In this document: positions 1-5,782 of the stretch, piece by piece
Numbering within the stretch: position 1 is the stretch's first letter
How the letters are laid out: each line of letters begins with the position of its first letter
Source: an uncultured Lachnospiraceae bacterium
Lineage (GTDB): Bacteria > Bacillota > Clostridia > Lachnospirales > Lachnospiraceae
Assembly (NCBI GenBank): GCA_902796045.1
Contig: CADBNQ010000350.1
Location: 1 to 9,247 of the forward strand
Reading direction: 5' to 3'
DNA length: 9,247 nt
The notes under the pieces: generated by a model
What the model was told of the DNA's origin: nothing
The model's input: the letters and a program-made list of their open reading frames with translations, nothing else
The model's database searches: none
Program-made: the position numbers and the translations under genes

Positions 1-1868
1 CCAAAGAAGCTGGTGAACCATACAACGATGGTGGACAGAAGGATGATGGTTCCGGCCTTTTTGATGAATGACCAGCCCCGCTCCCACATGGAACGGAGAA
101 CATTGCCCAGGGTCGGCATGTGGTAGGCAGGAAGCTCCATGACGAATGGAGCAGGCTCTCCTGCAAACATCTTAGTCTTCTTGAGCATGATTCCAGAGAC
201 GACTATGGCTGCCATACCGATGAAGTAAGCCGAGGTCGATACCAGGGCAGAGCCCCCGAATATGGCTCCGGCGATCATGCCGATAAATGGAACTTTGGCA
301 CCACATGGGATAAATGTGGTGGTCATGATGGTCATCCGGCGGTCTCTCTCATTCTCTATGGTTCGGCTCGCCATGACACCGGGCACGCCGCATCCCACAC
401 CGATGAGCATGGGGATAAAGGATTTGCCCGAGAGTCCGAATCTTCTGAAAACACGGTCCAGAACGAAAGCGATCCTTGCCATGTAGCCGCAGGCCTCAAG
501 AAAGGCCAGCATGAAGAATAATACCAGCATCTGTGGAACAAAGCCCAGTACTGCTCCCACACCGGCGACGATACCGTCAAGGATCAGTCCTTTCAGCCAC
601 TCTGCCGCATGTGCTTTGTCAAGCAGTGACTCAACGAGAGCCGGTATGCCGGGGATCCATGTCCCGTAATCTGCAGGATCAGGCTCCTCCCCGATCTCCT
701 CAAGGGTCTTTACGGCTTTCTCATAGTCTGCCAGACTTGCTGTCTCTTCAGTAACTTCCAGGGTCTCTTCGTCTTCCACAGTATAGGTAAAATCTCCTGT
801 GGGCGCCGCATTGTTCTCTTCTACATAGGCATCATAGCCTTCTACGATGGGAGCTGCCTCGGCATATCTCTCTGCGATATCCCCGTAGCCGCCGTCCATG
901 CCAAAGAGGTGGAAACCGTCTCCGAAAATACAGTCGTTGGTGAAATCAGTAGCCGGGGCTCCGACGGCCACCATGGCGACCCAGTAGACCAGGAACATGA
1001 CAAGGGCGAAGATCGGAAGTCCCAGAAAACGGTTGGTCACGATCCGGTCGATCTTATCTGATGTCGTAAGGGCCCCGGCATTTTTCCTGGTATAGCAGGA
1101 TTTTATAACCTCGGCAATATAGATATATCGTTCATTGGTGATGATACTCTCGGCATCGTCATCCAGTTCTTTCTCCGCATCCCTGATATCCTGCTCGATA
1201 TGGGCCATGGTATCAGCCGGGATCTTCATCTGGGCGAGCACCTTATCATCTCGTTCAAAAATCTTGATGGCATACCATCTCTGCTGCTCTTCCGGCATGT
1301 CATGAACCACTGCCTCTTCAATATGGGCAATGGCATGTTCTACCGGTCCGGAGAAGGTATGGAGGGGGACTGTCTTCCCTGTCCGCGCCGCTTTGATCGC
1401 CTCCTCAGCGGCCTCCATAACGCCATCCCCTTTCAGAGCAGAGATGGCAGCAACCTTGCAGCCGAGCTGGCGGGACAGTTCCTCTAAGTTGATCTGATCC
1501 CCGTTCTTCTTCACAAGGTCGATCATATTGACAGCCACTACAACCGGTATCCCCAGCTCAACCAGCTGTGTCGTCAGATAAAGGTTCCTCTCAAGGTTTG
1601 TTCCGTCAATGATGTTCAATATGGCATCGGGACGGTCAGCGACCAGATAATTTCTGGCAACCACTTCCTCCAGTGTATAGGGAGAAAGAGAATAGATGCC
1701 GGGAAGGTCTGTGATCGTCACATCATCGTGTTTCTTCAGTTTACCTTCCTTCTTTTCCACTGTGACACCAGGCCAGTTTCCGACGAACTGGTTAGACCCG
1801 GTCAGTGCATTAAACAGGGTTGTCTTTCCACTGTTGGGATTCCCCGCAAGTGCGATCCTCAAACTCAT
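1..1868 (-). CDS. feoB: Ferrous iron transport protein B (FeoB), C-terminus cut by window edge
   Basis: FeoB is the inner-membrane ferrous iron importer, made of a cytosolic GTPase domain joined to a membrane channel. The frame is open from the ATG at 1868 to the left edge, giving about 622 residues. GTPase motifs are plain: G1 GNPNSGKTT at residues 9-17, G3 DLPG at 54-57, G4 NMID at 114-117 and G5 SALKG at 143-147. A helical linker follows, then TM1 near residues 278-299. Next comes an acidic extracytoplasmic loop of about 120 residues, then TM2 with GIVAGVGAVLGFVPQ. The conserved membrane motifs GCGVPG (about residue 492) and CGAKVPF (about 521) are present, with the two Gate cysteines expected of the family. 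The final membrane helices are missing. The start is supported by an AGGAAG Shine-Dalgarno inside the end of the upstream feoA, only 5 bp away, so the two are co-transcribed and probably translationally coupled. The long TM1-TM2 loop is the one unusual feature. Confidence 0.97.
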   Translation of the reverse strand, partial: MSLRIALAGNPNSGKTTLFNALTGSNQFVGNWPGVTVEKKEGKLKKHDDVTITDLPGIYSLSPYTLEEVVARNYLVADRPDAILNIIDGTNLERNLYLTTQLVELGIPVVVAVNMIDLVKKNGDQINLEELSRQLGCKVAAISALKGDGVMEAAEEAIKAARTGKTVPLHTFSGPVEHAIAHIEEAVVHDMPEEQQRWYAIKIFERDDKVLAQMKIPADTMAHIEQDIRDAEKELDDDAESIITNERYIYIAEVIKSCYTRKNAGALTTSDKIDRIVTNRFLGLPIFALVMFLVYWVAMVAVGAPATDFTNDCIFGDGFHLFGMDGGYGDIAERYAEAAPIVEGYDAYVEENNAAPTGDFTYTVEDEETLEVTEETASLADYEKAVKTLEEIGEEPDPADYGTWIPGIPALVESLLDKAHAAEWLKGLILDGIVAGVGAVLGFVPQMLVLFFMLAFLEACGYMARIAFVLDRVFRRFGLSGKSFIPMLIGVGCGVPGVMASRTIENERDRRMTIMTTTFIPCGAKVPFIGMIAGAIFGGSALVSTSAYFIGMAAIVVSGIMLKKTKMFAGEPAPFVMELPAYHMPTLGNVLRSMWERGWSFIKKAGTIILLSTIVVWFTSFF

Positions 1869-1873
1869 TTTTC

Positions 1874-2104
1874 CTACTTCCTTTCTTCTACCTCAATCAT
1901 CTCAGCATCCGCCTTGCGGATGGAAAGTTCATAATTCCTGACAGTCACTTCGATCGGATCTCCCAGGGGAGCTACCTTCCGGACGTAGACGGCTGTATTC
2001 TTCGTCAGCCCCATATCCATGATCCGGCGCTTAACAGGGCCTGATCCATGGAGCTTCACAACGGTCACTGTCTCTCCAATCTTAACGTCTCTTAATGTCT
2101 TCAC
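1874..2104 (-). CDS. feoA: FeoA family protein, GTG start, directly upstream of feoB
   Basis: This is a 76-residue FeoA protein, a small SH3-like cytosolic partner thought to modulate FeoB. The family pattern is visible: an N-terminal strand (residues 7-18), a helix carrying RRIMDMGLTKNTAVYV (26-41), then PLGDPIEVTVRNYELSIRKADAEMI, which matches the usual GDP-EV-RGY-LSLR-EAE-I ending. The start codon is GTG at 2104, not ATG; it is set by an AGGAGG at 2118-2113 with an 8-nt spacer, and no better upstream start exists. It lies 31 bp after the other FeoA-like gene and 5 bp before feoB. This copy is the closer match to canonical FeoA. Whether it binds FeoB directly is inferred from family and position. 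Confidence 0.95.
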   Translation of the reverse strand: MKTLRDVKIGETVTVVKLHGSGPVKRRIMDMGLTKNTAVYVRKVAPLGDPIEVTVRNYELSIRKADAEMIEVEERK

Positions 2105-2118
2105 TCTTTTCTCCTCCT

Positions 2119-2139
2119 ATCTCATGTCTCATGTCTCAT
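2119..2139 (-). repeat. Three tandem 7-bp repeats between the two feoA genes
   Basis: On the minus strand ATGAGAC is repeated twice and followed by ATGAGAT, just upstream of the AGGAGG of the second feoA. The first repeat unit contains the TGA stop of the preceding gene. The repeat provides an ATG overlapping that stop and a five-codon mini-ORF (Met-Arg-His-Glu-Thr). It may only be slippage, but it sits where spacing between stop and ribosome binding site sets translational coupling. Confidence 0.6.
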
Positions 2140-2348
2140 ACCATAATCTTTCGGGCAAGCTCAGTGCTCACGGCCACACGGCTCTCTTTCACTTTGAGGA
2201 TCAGATTCCCTCCAAGTGTGTTGATGACACTGACCTCTCCTCCTACATTGAAACCCAGGTCCTCCAGGTGTTTCTTAACCTCTGGTCTTCCCCCGATCTT
2301 TTTGATGGTGTGGGACTTTCCTTTTTCAGCATAAATAATCGGCATCAT
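2136..2348 (-). CDS. feoA: Second FeoA-like protein, first gene of the feo operon
   Basis: This is a 70-residue FeoA-domain protein and the first gene after the feo promoter. Like FeoA it has a conserved KKHLEDLGFNVGGEVSV segment (about residues 25-41) and ends in LILKVKESRVAVSTELARKIMV, the typical G-L-V-V-SR-A-DRELA-KI form of the second FeoA subtype. An upstream in-frame ATG at 2381 would give 81 residues, but the added residues are basic and unconserved and would read through the Shine-Dalgarno. The ATG at 2348 follows AGGAGG (2360-2355) with a 6-nt spacer and is preferred. A second ATG is immediately next at 2345 and cannot be excluded. This copy diverges clearly from the downstream FeoA, so the pair is not a recent duplication. 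A role in FeoB assembly or activation is inferred. Confidence 0.92.
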   Translation of the reverse strand: MMPIIYAEKGKSHTIKKIGGRPEVKKHLEDLGFNVGGEVSVINTLGGNLILKVKESRVAVSTELARKIMV

Positions 2349-2422
2349 ATTCCTCCTCCTGCCCGTCTTGATCAGGTTCATAGTTATGAATGTAGAACAG
2401 GCATTAGTATATTAAAATATAA

Positions 2423-2438
2423 ATTAGCGATACCTAAT
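2423..2438. promoter_or_regulatory. Second feo operator dyad, over the start site
   Basis: The sequence is ATTAG-N6-CTAAT, again with perfect 5-bp arms and a 6-bp centre. It begins 7 bp downstream of the -10 box and so covers the expected start site. Its centre is 29 bp from that of the spacer operator. The 14-bp cores of the two sites are also inverted copies of each other with one mismatch (2424-2437 against 2453-2466). Extra single half sites ATTAG lie at 2403-2407 and 2443-2447. Confidence 0.72.
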
Positions 2439-2445
2439 CATAATT

Positions 2446-2474
2446 AGTATAGTTAGGTACCGCTAACATGTCAA
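2446..2474 (-). promoter_or_regulatory. feo operon promoter, sigma-A type
   Basis: On the minus strand TTGACA (2474-2469) is followed by a 17-bp spacer and TATACT (2451-2446), one mismatch from consensus at the -10. Transcription should start near 2439, giving a leader of about 90 nt before the first FeoA-like gene. The -35 box is only 24 bp beyond the stop of the ABC permease gene, and I see no terminator hairpin between them. Readthrough from the ABC operon is therefore possible. Confidence 0.82.
2452..2467. promoter_or_regulatory. Operator dyad in the feo -35/-10 spacer
   Basis: The 16-bp sequence is GTTAG-N6-CTAAC with perfect 5-bp arms. It lies wholly inside the 17-bp spacer between -35 and -10, a classic repressor position. 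The same dyad occurs at 2423-2438, 5613-5628 and 5667-5682. Its TTAGG-type half sites resemble those of DtxR/IdeR/MntR metalloregulators, though its length and spacing are not the standard 19-bp DtxR box. The identity of the regulator is inferred. Confidence 0.75.
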
Positions 2475-2498
2475 GTGTTATTTTTTGTTTTCGATTTC

Positions 2499-4820
2499 TT
2501 ACTCTGTATCCTTCAGGATCTCCTCCATGGGTATTTTCCTGATCTTTCGATATTCCAGCACTGCAACGGCCAGATAAGAACTGATCCCGATCAGAAAAAC
2601 CTTCAGATAAACAGATTGCGGGACATAGAGAGACATCCATCCGGTCATCTCCCTGATCATCATATATCTAAAGAGTACCACCAGGACCCTGTAATCAAGA
2701 GGGATGCTGACCAGGAAGAACAGGACCACCATGAGTGAGGTGGGGACCAGGTAGAGGCCTCCGATCTCGTGATTCTCGTAGCCCAGGATCTTGGCCAGAG
2801 AAATGGGCCGGCCATTTTTTTCTATGATGATTTTTGTCAGCAGATAGATCACCACCAGGAAAATGATCACCGCAAAACCGTTCACCAGGTCCATCATGCC
2901 TCCCATGGACCGGTCCAGCTGCCGGGAGATCTTGGTAAGGGCCTCCAGATCGATGACCGTACCGATATATTTCCTGTCTATATCAGTGATTTCGGTATCG
3001 GAAAAATACCCGCAGAAGTAGTCATCTTCCTCTCCGAAAAGTTCATTCAGTTCTTTCCGGTTCATGAAGAGAGACAGACTTCCCTGATAATCATAGATCC
3101 CCGCCACCCGGAACTGATATTTTTTATCCTCATAGGCTTCCTTCAGGGTAAATGTATCCCCCTTCCTGAGCCCGTATTTTTCTGAAAAGCCTGCAGAGAC
3201 ATAAGCTCCGCCTTCCGGTATGTCTGCCTTGATATAACGGCTGTCAGGCTCGACGCCATAACAGTTGATCTCCTCGCTCTTATAGAAGCCGTCATCCAGG
3301 GTCTTTAAAGGCCAGATGCTGAATTTCTCCGCATCTTCGTTATCTGTCTCCACGCTGTAATAAAAGGCCATCATCTCCAGCATGGACCAGATCCTCTGTT
3401 CTTTGTTTTCCCCTGCCAGGGGGCCTTTGAGCATATACTGGTATTTACTCAGCATATTTCCCGACAGTTCCTCCTGATAATGGTCCAGAACCACCGGAAG
3501 CGCTATCCCGAAAAGCAGCAGCAGGGAGGCAAAGGCAATCCCTGCAAAAAGCATCAGATAGGAGGTCATGTTCTGCAGGATCACACGCAGACGAAAGCGG
3601 GCAAAAAAGGGAATCCCCTTATAGAGGGGAAGGGCTTTCCCCTGTCCGGAGCCGGCGATATCTCTCCGGATAAATCTCAGAGGCGGCAGGGACAGCTTTC
3701 TGACAAGGACCAGCAGATTGATGATGAGCATCATGACTACCGGAACCACCGTGGTCAGCATAAAAGCCTCTCCGTTCCAGATGGTGACATAGGTCGGGAG
3801 ACTGTAGCTGCCATAATACATGGCGGCACAGAAATCTTTAAAATAAGTATATCCTGCGATATTGCCTGCCAGGGCTCCGGCCAGAGTGACCAGAAGGGGC
3901 ATGGTCATATAATGCTTCACCAGTTCACGCCTGCTGTAGCCGGAGGCTCTCAGGGTGCCGATGACATTGGCCTCCTTCATGATGGTATTGCCGATCGTGA
4001 TGGCAAATACAAAAGCCATGATGCCGATTATAATGTAGAGGAGGATCAGCATCATGGCCCGGTCAGAACTCATATCCTCGCCGGTAAAACGGATGGCCTG
4101 ATTCTGGTAGCGGGGAACAAAATCTGTCAGAGCCACCTCAGCGTTGATCTTCTCCATCAGGTCCTCTGACACTTCTTTCTCCTCTGCCTCGGAAGCCGGG
4201 AATTCCCTGTATTTCCAGGCATAGGAGTAAGTCATTTTCTTTGCGGCAAATTCATCAAAAGCTTCTTTGGTGACGACGCCTACGCCAAACCTGATGGAGT
4301 CAAACATGGCATCACTGTTGTCAGAAAAGAGGGCGCTGTAATCAGAAAGAGCCACCAGGCCTGTGATCTTCCAGCTGCGGGAGGAAGTAGAGATCCTGTC
4401 CCCCACCGAAAGGCCGTTGTTGTCTGCGTACATCCGGTCTATGGCAATCTCATCCTTCTTTTCAGGGAGCTTCCCTTTCATCAGGCAGACTTTGTTCACC
4501 TCATCCCTCAAAGCATAAATACGCATGGTGCTCCCGTTGGTGAGCTTCCACTGTGTATAGAAATTCTCATACAGACGGATGCCCAGATCTGTGACAGCCC
4601 TGACCTGTGCCCGGTTCATCCTGTGTCCCGTCTCAAAATGTCCATCTTCTATATTATATTTTTCAAAGCTTTCCTGATAGGCAGTCATCATACTGCCGTC
4701 CGCCACCAGGAAACCGCTGATCAGTCCGATCGTCAGGGACAGGAGAAGAAAGATCACCAGGTATTTCCCAAACTCAGACTTCAGTTCCCGGGGCAGCCGT
4801 CTGTTAAGGGGATTTCTCAT
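2499..4820 (-). CDS. ABC transporter permease with two FtsX domains (MacB/LolCE-like, type VII)
   Basis: This 773-residue membrane protein is the permease partner of the ATPase encoded just upstream. It has a duplicated plan. The first half has TM1 (about 20-40), an extracytoplasmic domain (about 41-252) and three helices (about 255-278, 305-325, 352-374). The second half has a helix at 418-444, an extracytoplasmic domain (about 445-640) and three helices (about 643-665, 688-708, 736-756). Each half has the FtsX coupling segment: EANVIGTLRASGYSRRELV at 283-301 and RPISLAKILGYENHEI at 671-686. Proteins of this type use ATP to do mechanical work on extracytoplasmic substrates or to expel lipids, peptides or drugs, rather than import through a channel. 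The ATG at 4820 follows a GGGAG site with suitable spacing. The substrate cannot be read from the sequence. The operator shared with feo suggests a link to metal status. Confidence 0.9.
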   Translation of the reverse strand: MRNPLNRRLPRELKSEFGKYLVIFLLLSLTIGLISGFLVADGSMMTAYQESFEKYNIEDGHFETGHRMNRAQVRAVTDLGIRLYENFYTQWKLTNGSTMRIYALRDEVNKVCLMKGKLPEKKDEIAIDRMYADNNGLSVGDRISTSSRSWKITGLVALSDYSALFSDNSDAMFDSIRFGVGVVTKEAFDEFAAKKMTYSYAWKYREFPASEAEEKEVSEDLMEKINAEVALTDFVPRYQNQAIRFTGEDMSSDRAMMLILLYIIIGIMAFVFAITIGNTIMKEANVIGTLRASGYSRRELVKHYMTMPLLVTLAGALAGNIAGYTYFKDFCAAMYYGSYSLPTYVTIWNGEAFMLTTVVPVVMMLIINLLVLVRKLSLPPLRFIRRDIAGSGQGKALPLYKGIPFFARFRLRVILQNMTSYLMLFAGIAFASLLLLFGIALPVVLDHYQEELSGNMLSKYQYMLKGPLAGENKEQRIWSMLEMMAFYYSVETDNEDAEKFSIWPLKTLDDGFYKSEEINCYGVEPDSRYIKADIPEGGAYVSAGFSEKYGLRKGDTFTLKEAYEDKKYQFRVAGIYDYQGSLSLFMNRKELNELFGEEDDYFCGYFSDTEITDIDRKYIGTVIDLEALTKISRQLDRSMGGMMDLVNGFAVIIFLVVIYLLTKIIIEKNGRPISLAKILGYENHEIGGLYLVPTSLMVVLFFLVSIPLDYRVLVVLFRYMMIREMTGWMSLYVPQSVYLKVFLIGISSYLAVAVLEYRKIRKIPMEEILKDTE

Positions 4821-4851
4821 ATTTTTGCTCCCTTTCCCGGATCCCTGACAC

Positions 4852-5550
4852 TCACCACTCCAGGTCTTCGGCCGCGATCCGCGCCTCGTTTGTCTGCCTG
4901 TCCCGGATCAGGCCGTCTCTCATCCTGACCACCAGGTCTGCCATCCCGCCGATCGCTTCATTGTGGGTAACCATGATCACCGTATTGCCGTATTTTCGAT
5001 TCACTGTCTCAATCAGATGGAGTATCTCTTTGGAGGTCTGATAATCGAGAGCCCCCGTAGGCTCGTCGCACAGGAGGATATCAGGATTCTTCACGATCGC
5101 CCGCCCGATGGCCGTCCTCTGCTGCTGTCCTCCTGACAGCTGGTTGGGCAGCTTGCCCCGATGGTCATAAAGTCCCAGGGTGTGGAGAAGTTCATCCACG
5201 TCAAGGGGGCTCCTGGACAGATAGGCCCCGACCTCGATGTTTTCTCTCACGGTCAGGTTGGGGATCAGATTATACATCTGAAAGATATAGCCCAGATGCT
5301 TTCTGCGGTACCGGGTCAGTTCCTTCTCTTTCATCTCCTCCATCCGGTCTCCGTCAATAACGATATCCCCCGAGTCCGCTCTGTCAATCCCTCCGATGAT
5401 ATTCAACAGTGTTGATTTGCCGGAACCGGAAGGTCCCAGCAGGACACAGAAGGATCCCTTCTCCACATCCAGGTCAATCCCCTTCAGTACTTCAACCCGG
5501 CTCTCGCCATTTCCAAAACTTTTCTTCAGATGATGGATGCTCAAAAACAT
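4852..5550 (-). CDS. ABC transporter ATP-binding protein, MacB/LolD type
   Basis: This 232-residue cytosolic ATPase powers the FtsX-type permease encoded 31 bp downstream. All motifs are intact: Walker A GPSGSGKST at residues 39-47, Q-loop Gln91, signature LSGGQQQR at 138-145, Walker B with ILLCDEP at 158-164, D-loop GALD at 166-169 and the switch His196 in VTHN. The length and the segment around the Q-loop (GYIFQMYNLIPNLTVRENIE) fit the MacB/LolD/FtsE class rather than importer ATPases. The start ATG at 5550 is preceded by AAGGAGA with a 10-nt spacer, slightly long. It is the first gene after the consensus promoter at 5711-5683, and its leader carries operators shared with feo. No periplasmic adaptor or two-component system is adjacent, so this is not an obvious BceAB-type module. 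Confidence 0.95.
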   Translation of the reverse strand: MFLSIHHLKKSFGNGESRVEVLKGIDLDVEKGSFCVLLGPSGSGKSTLLNIIGGIDRADSGDIVIDGDRMEEMKEKELTRYRRKHLGYIFQMYNLIPNLTVRENIEVGAYLSRSPLDVDELLHTLGLYDHRGKLPNQLSGGQQQRTAIGRAIVKNPDILLCDEPTGALDYQTSKEILHLIETVNRKYGNTVIMVTHNEAIGGMADLVVRMRDGLIRDRQTNEARIAAEDLEW

Positions 5551-5612
5551 TGTATTCTGATCTCCTTTCAGGAATCGGCTCTTATCTTTTAGAAATCAAG
5601 GAGATCTCTGCT

Positions 5613-5628
5613 GTTAGAAAACACTAAC
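5613..5628. promoter_or_regulatory. Operator dyad in the ABC operon leader
   Basis: The sequence is GTTAG-N6-CTAAC with perfect 5-bp arms, about 50-60 bp downstream of the expected transcription start and about 63 bp before the ATPase start codon. Its centre is 54 bp from the promoter-proximal copy. A downstream site could block elongation or allow cooperative binding; this is inference. Confidence 0.68.
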
Positions 5629-5643
5629 CACAGGGTCTTTTTA

Positions 5644-5669
5644 AACCGCTGCCGGTTTGGACAGCGGTT
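5644..5669 (-). repeat. 8-bp inverted repeat in the ABC operon leader
   Basis: AACCGCTG (5644-5651) and its perfect inverse CAGCGGTT (5662-5669) are separated by 10 bp. The right arm overlaps the first three bases of the 5667-5682 operator. It lies between the two GTTAG-N6-CTAAC operators, just downstream of the expected start site. It could be a leader RNA hairpin or a site for a second regulator. No U-run follows closely enough to call it a terminator with confidence. Confidence 0.5.
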
Positions 5670-5682
5670 AGTTCCTGCTAAC
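5667..5682. promoter_or_regulatory. Operator dyad abutting the ABC promoter -10 box
   Basis: The sequence is GTTAG-N6-CTAAC with perfect 5-bp arms. On the minus strand it begins at the base directly after the -10 hexamer and so covers the expected start site. It shares arms and 6-bp spacing with the feo operators, while the centre bases differ. This is the pattern expected if only the arms are contacted. Confidence 0.75.
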
Positions 5683-5711
5683 ATTATAGAATTTCCTGAT
5701 CATTCTGTCAA
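5683..5711 (-). promoter_or_regulatory. ABC operon promoter, perfect sigma-A consensus
   Basis: On the minus strand TTGACA (5711-5706), a 17-bp spacer and TATAAT (5688-5683) match the consensus at every position, so the promoter is expected to be strong unless repressed. The expected start is near 5676, giving a leader of about 125 nt before the ATPase ATG at 5550. The promoter lies 32 bp after the terminator of the PTS operon, so the two transcription units are separate. Confidence 0.88.
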
Positions 5712-5742
5712 GTCAGGTCCTGAAAGATCAATTTCCTATGAG

Positions 5743-5778
5743 ATAAAAGAACCGCCCGGCAGCTGCCGGGCGATTCTT
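5743..5778 (-). terminator. Rho-independent terminator of the PTS operon
   Basis: On the minus strand AAGAA, a G-U pair, and a GC-rich perfect palindrome with CGCCCGGCA / TGCCGGGCG arms form a long stem, followed by TTCTTTTAT. It starts 5 bp after the PTS stop codon. The uninterrupted GC stem and U-run make this a strong terminator for leftward transcription. There is no comparable U-run for the other strand. Confidence 0.92.
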
Positions 5779-5782
5779 ATAA

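Noticed and set aside
120..521. 133-codon plus-strand frame opposite feoB
   Set aside because: It is antisense to conserved FeoB membrane motifs, has low-complexity composition and no ribosome binding site, and the FeoB frame explains the sequence fully.
2349..2381. 11-residue extension of the first FeoA-like protein from the ATG at 2381
   Set aside because: It would translate through the AGGAGG that clearly serves the ATG at 2348.
2349..2440. Riboswitch in the feo leader
   Set aside because: The leader is about 90 nt, AT-rich and dominated by the operator repeats; I see no conserved metal-sensing aptamer or terminator/antiterminator pair.
2400..2475. Fur box at the feo promoter
   Set aside because: The classic Fur pattern GATAATGATAATCATTATC or its 7-1-7 core is not present. 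The dyads have TTAG/CTAA arms, more like DtxR-type sites.
3480..4169. 229-codon open frame on the plus strand
   Set aside because: It lies wholly antisense to the ABC permease, is rich in Gln, His, Asp and Lys as expected of a complementary frame, and has no recognisable domain.
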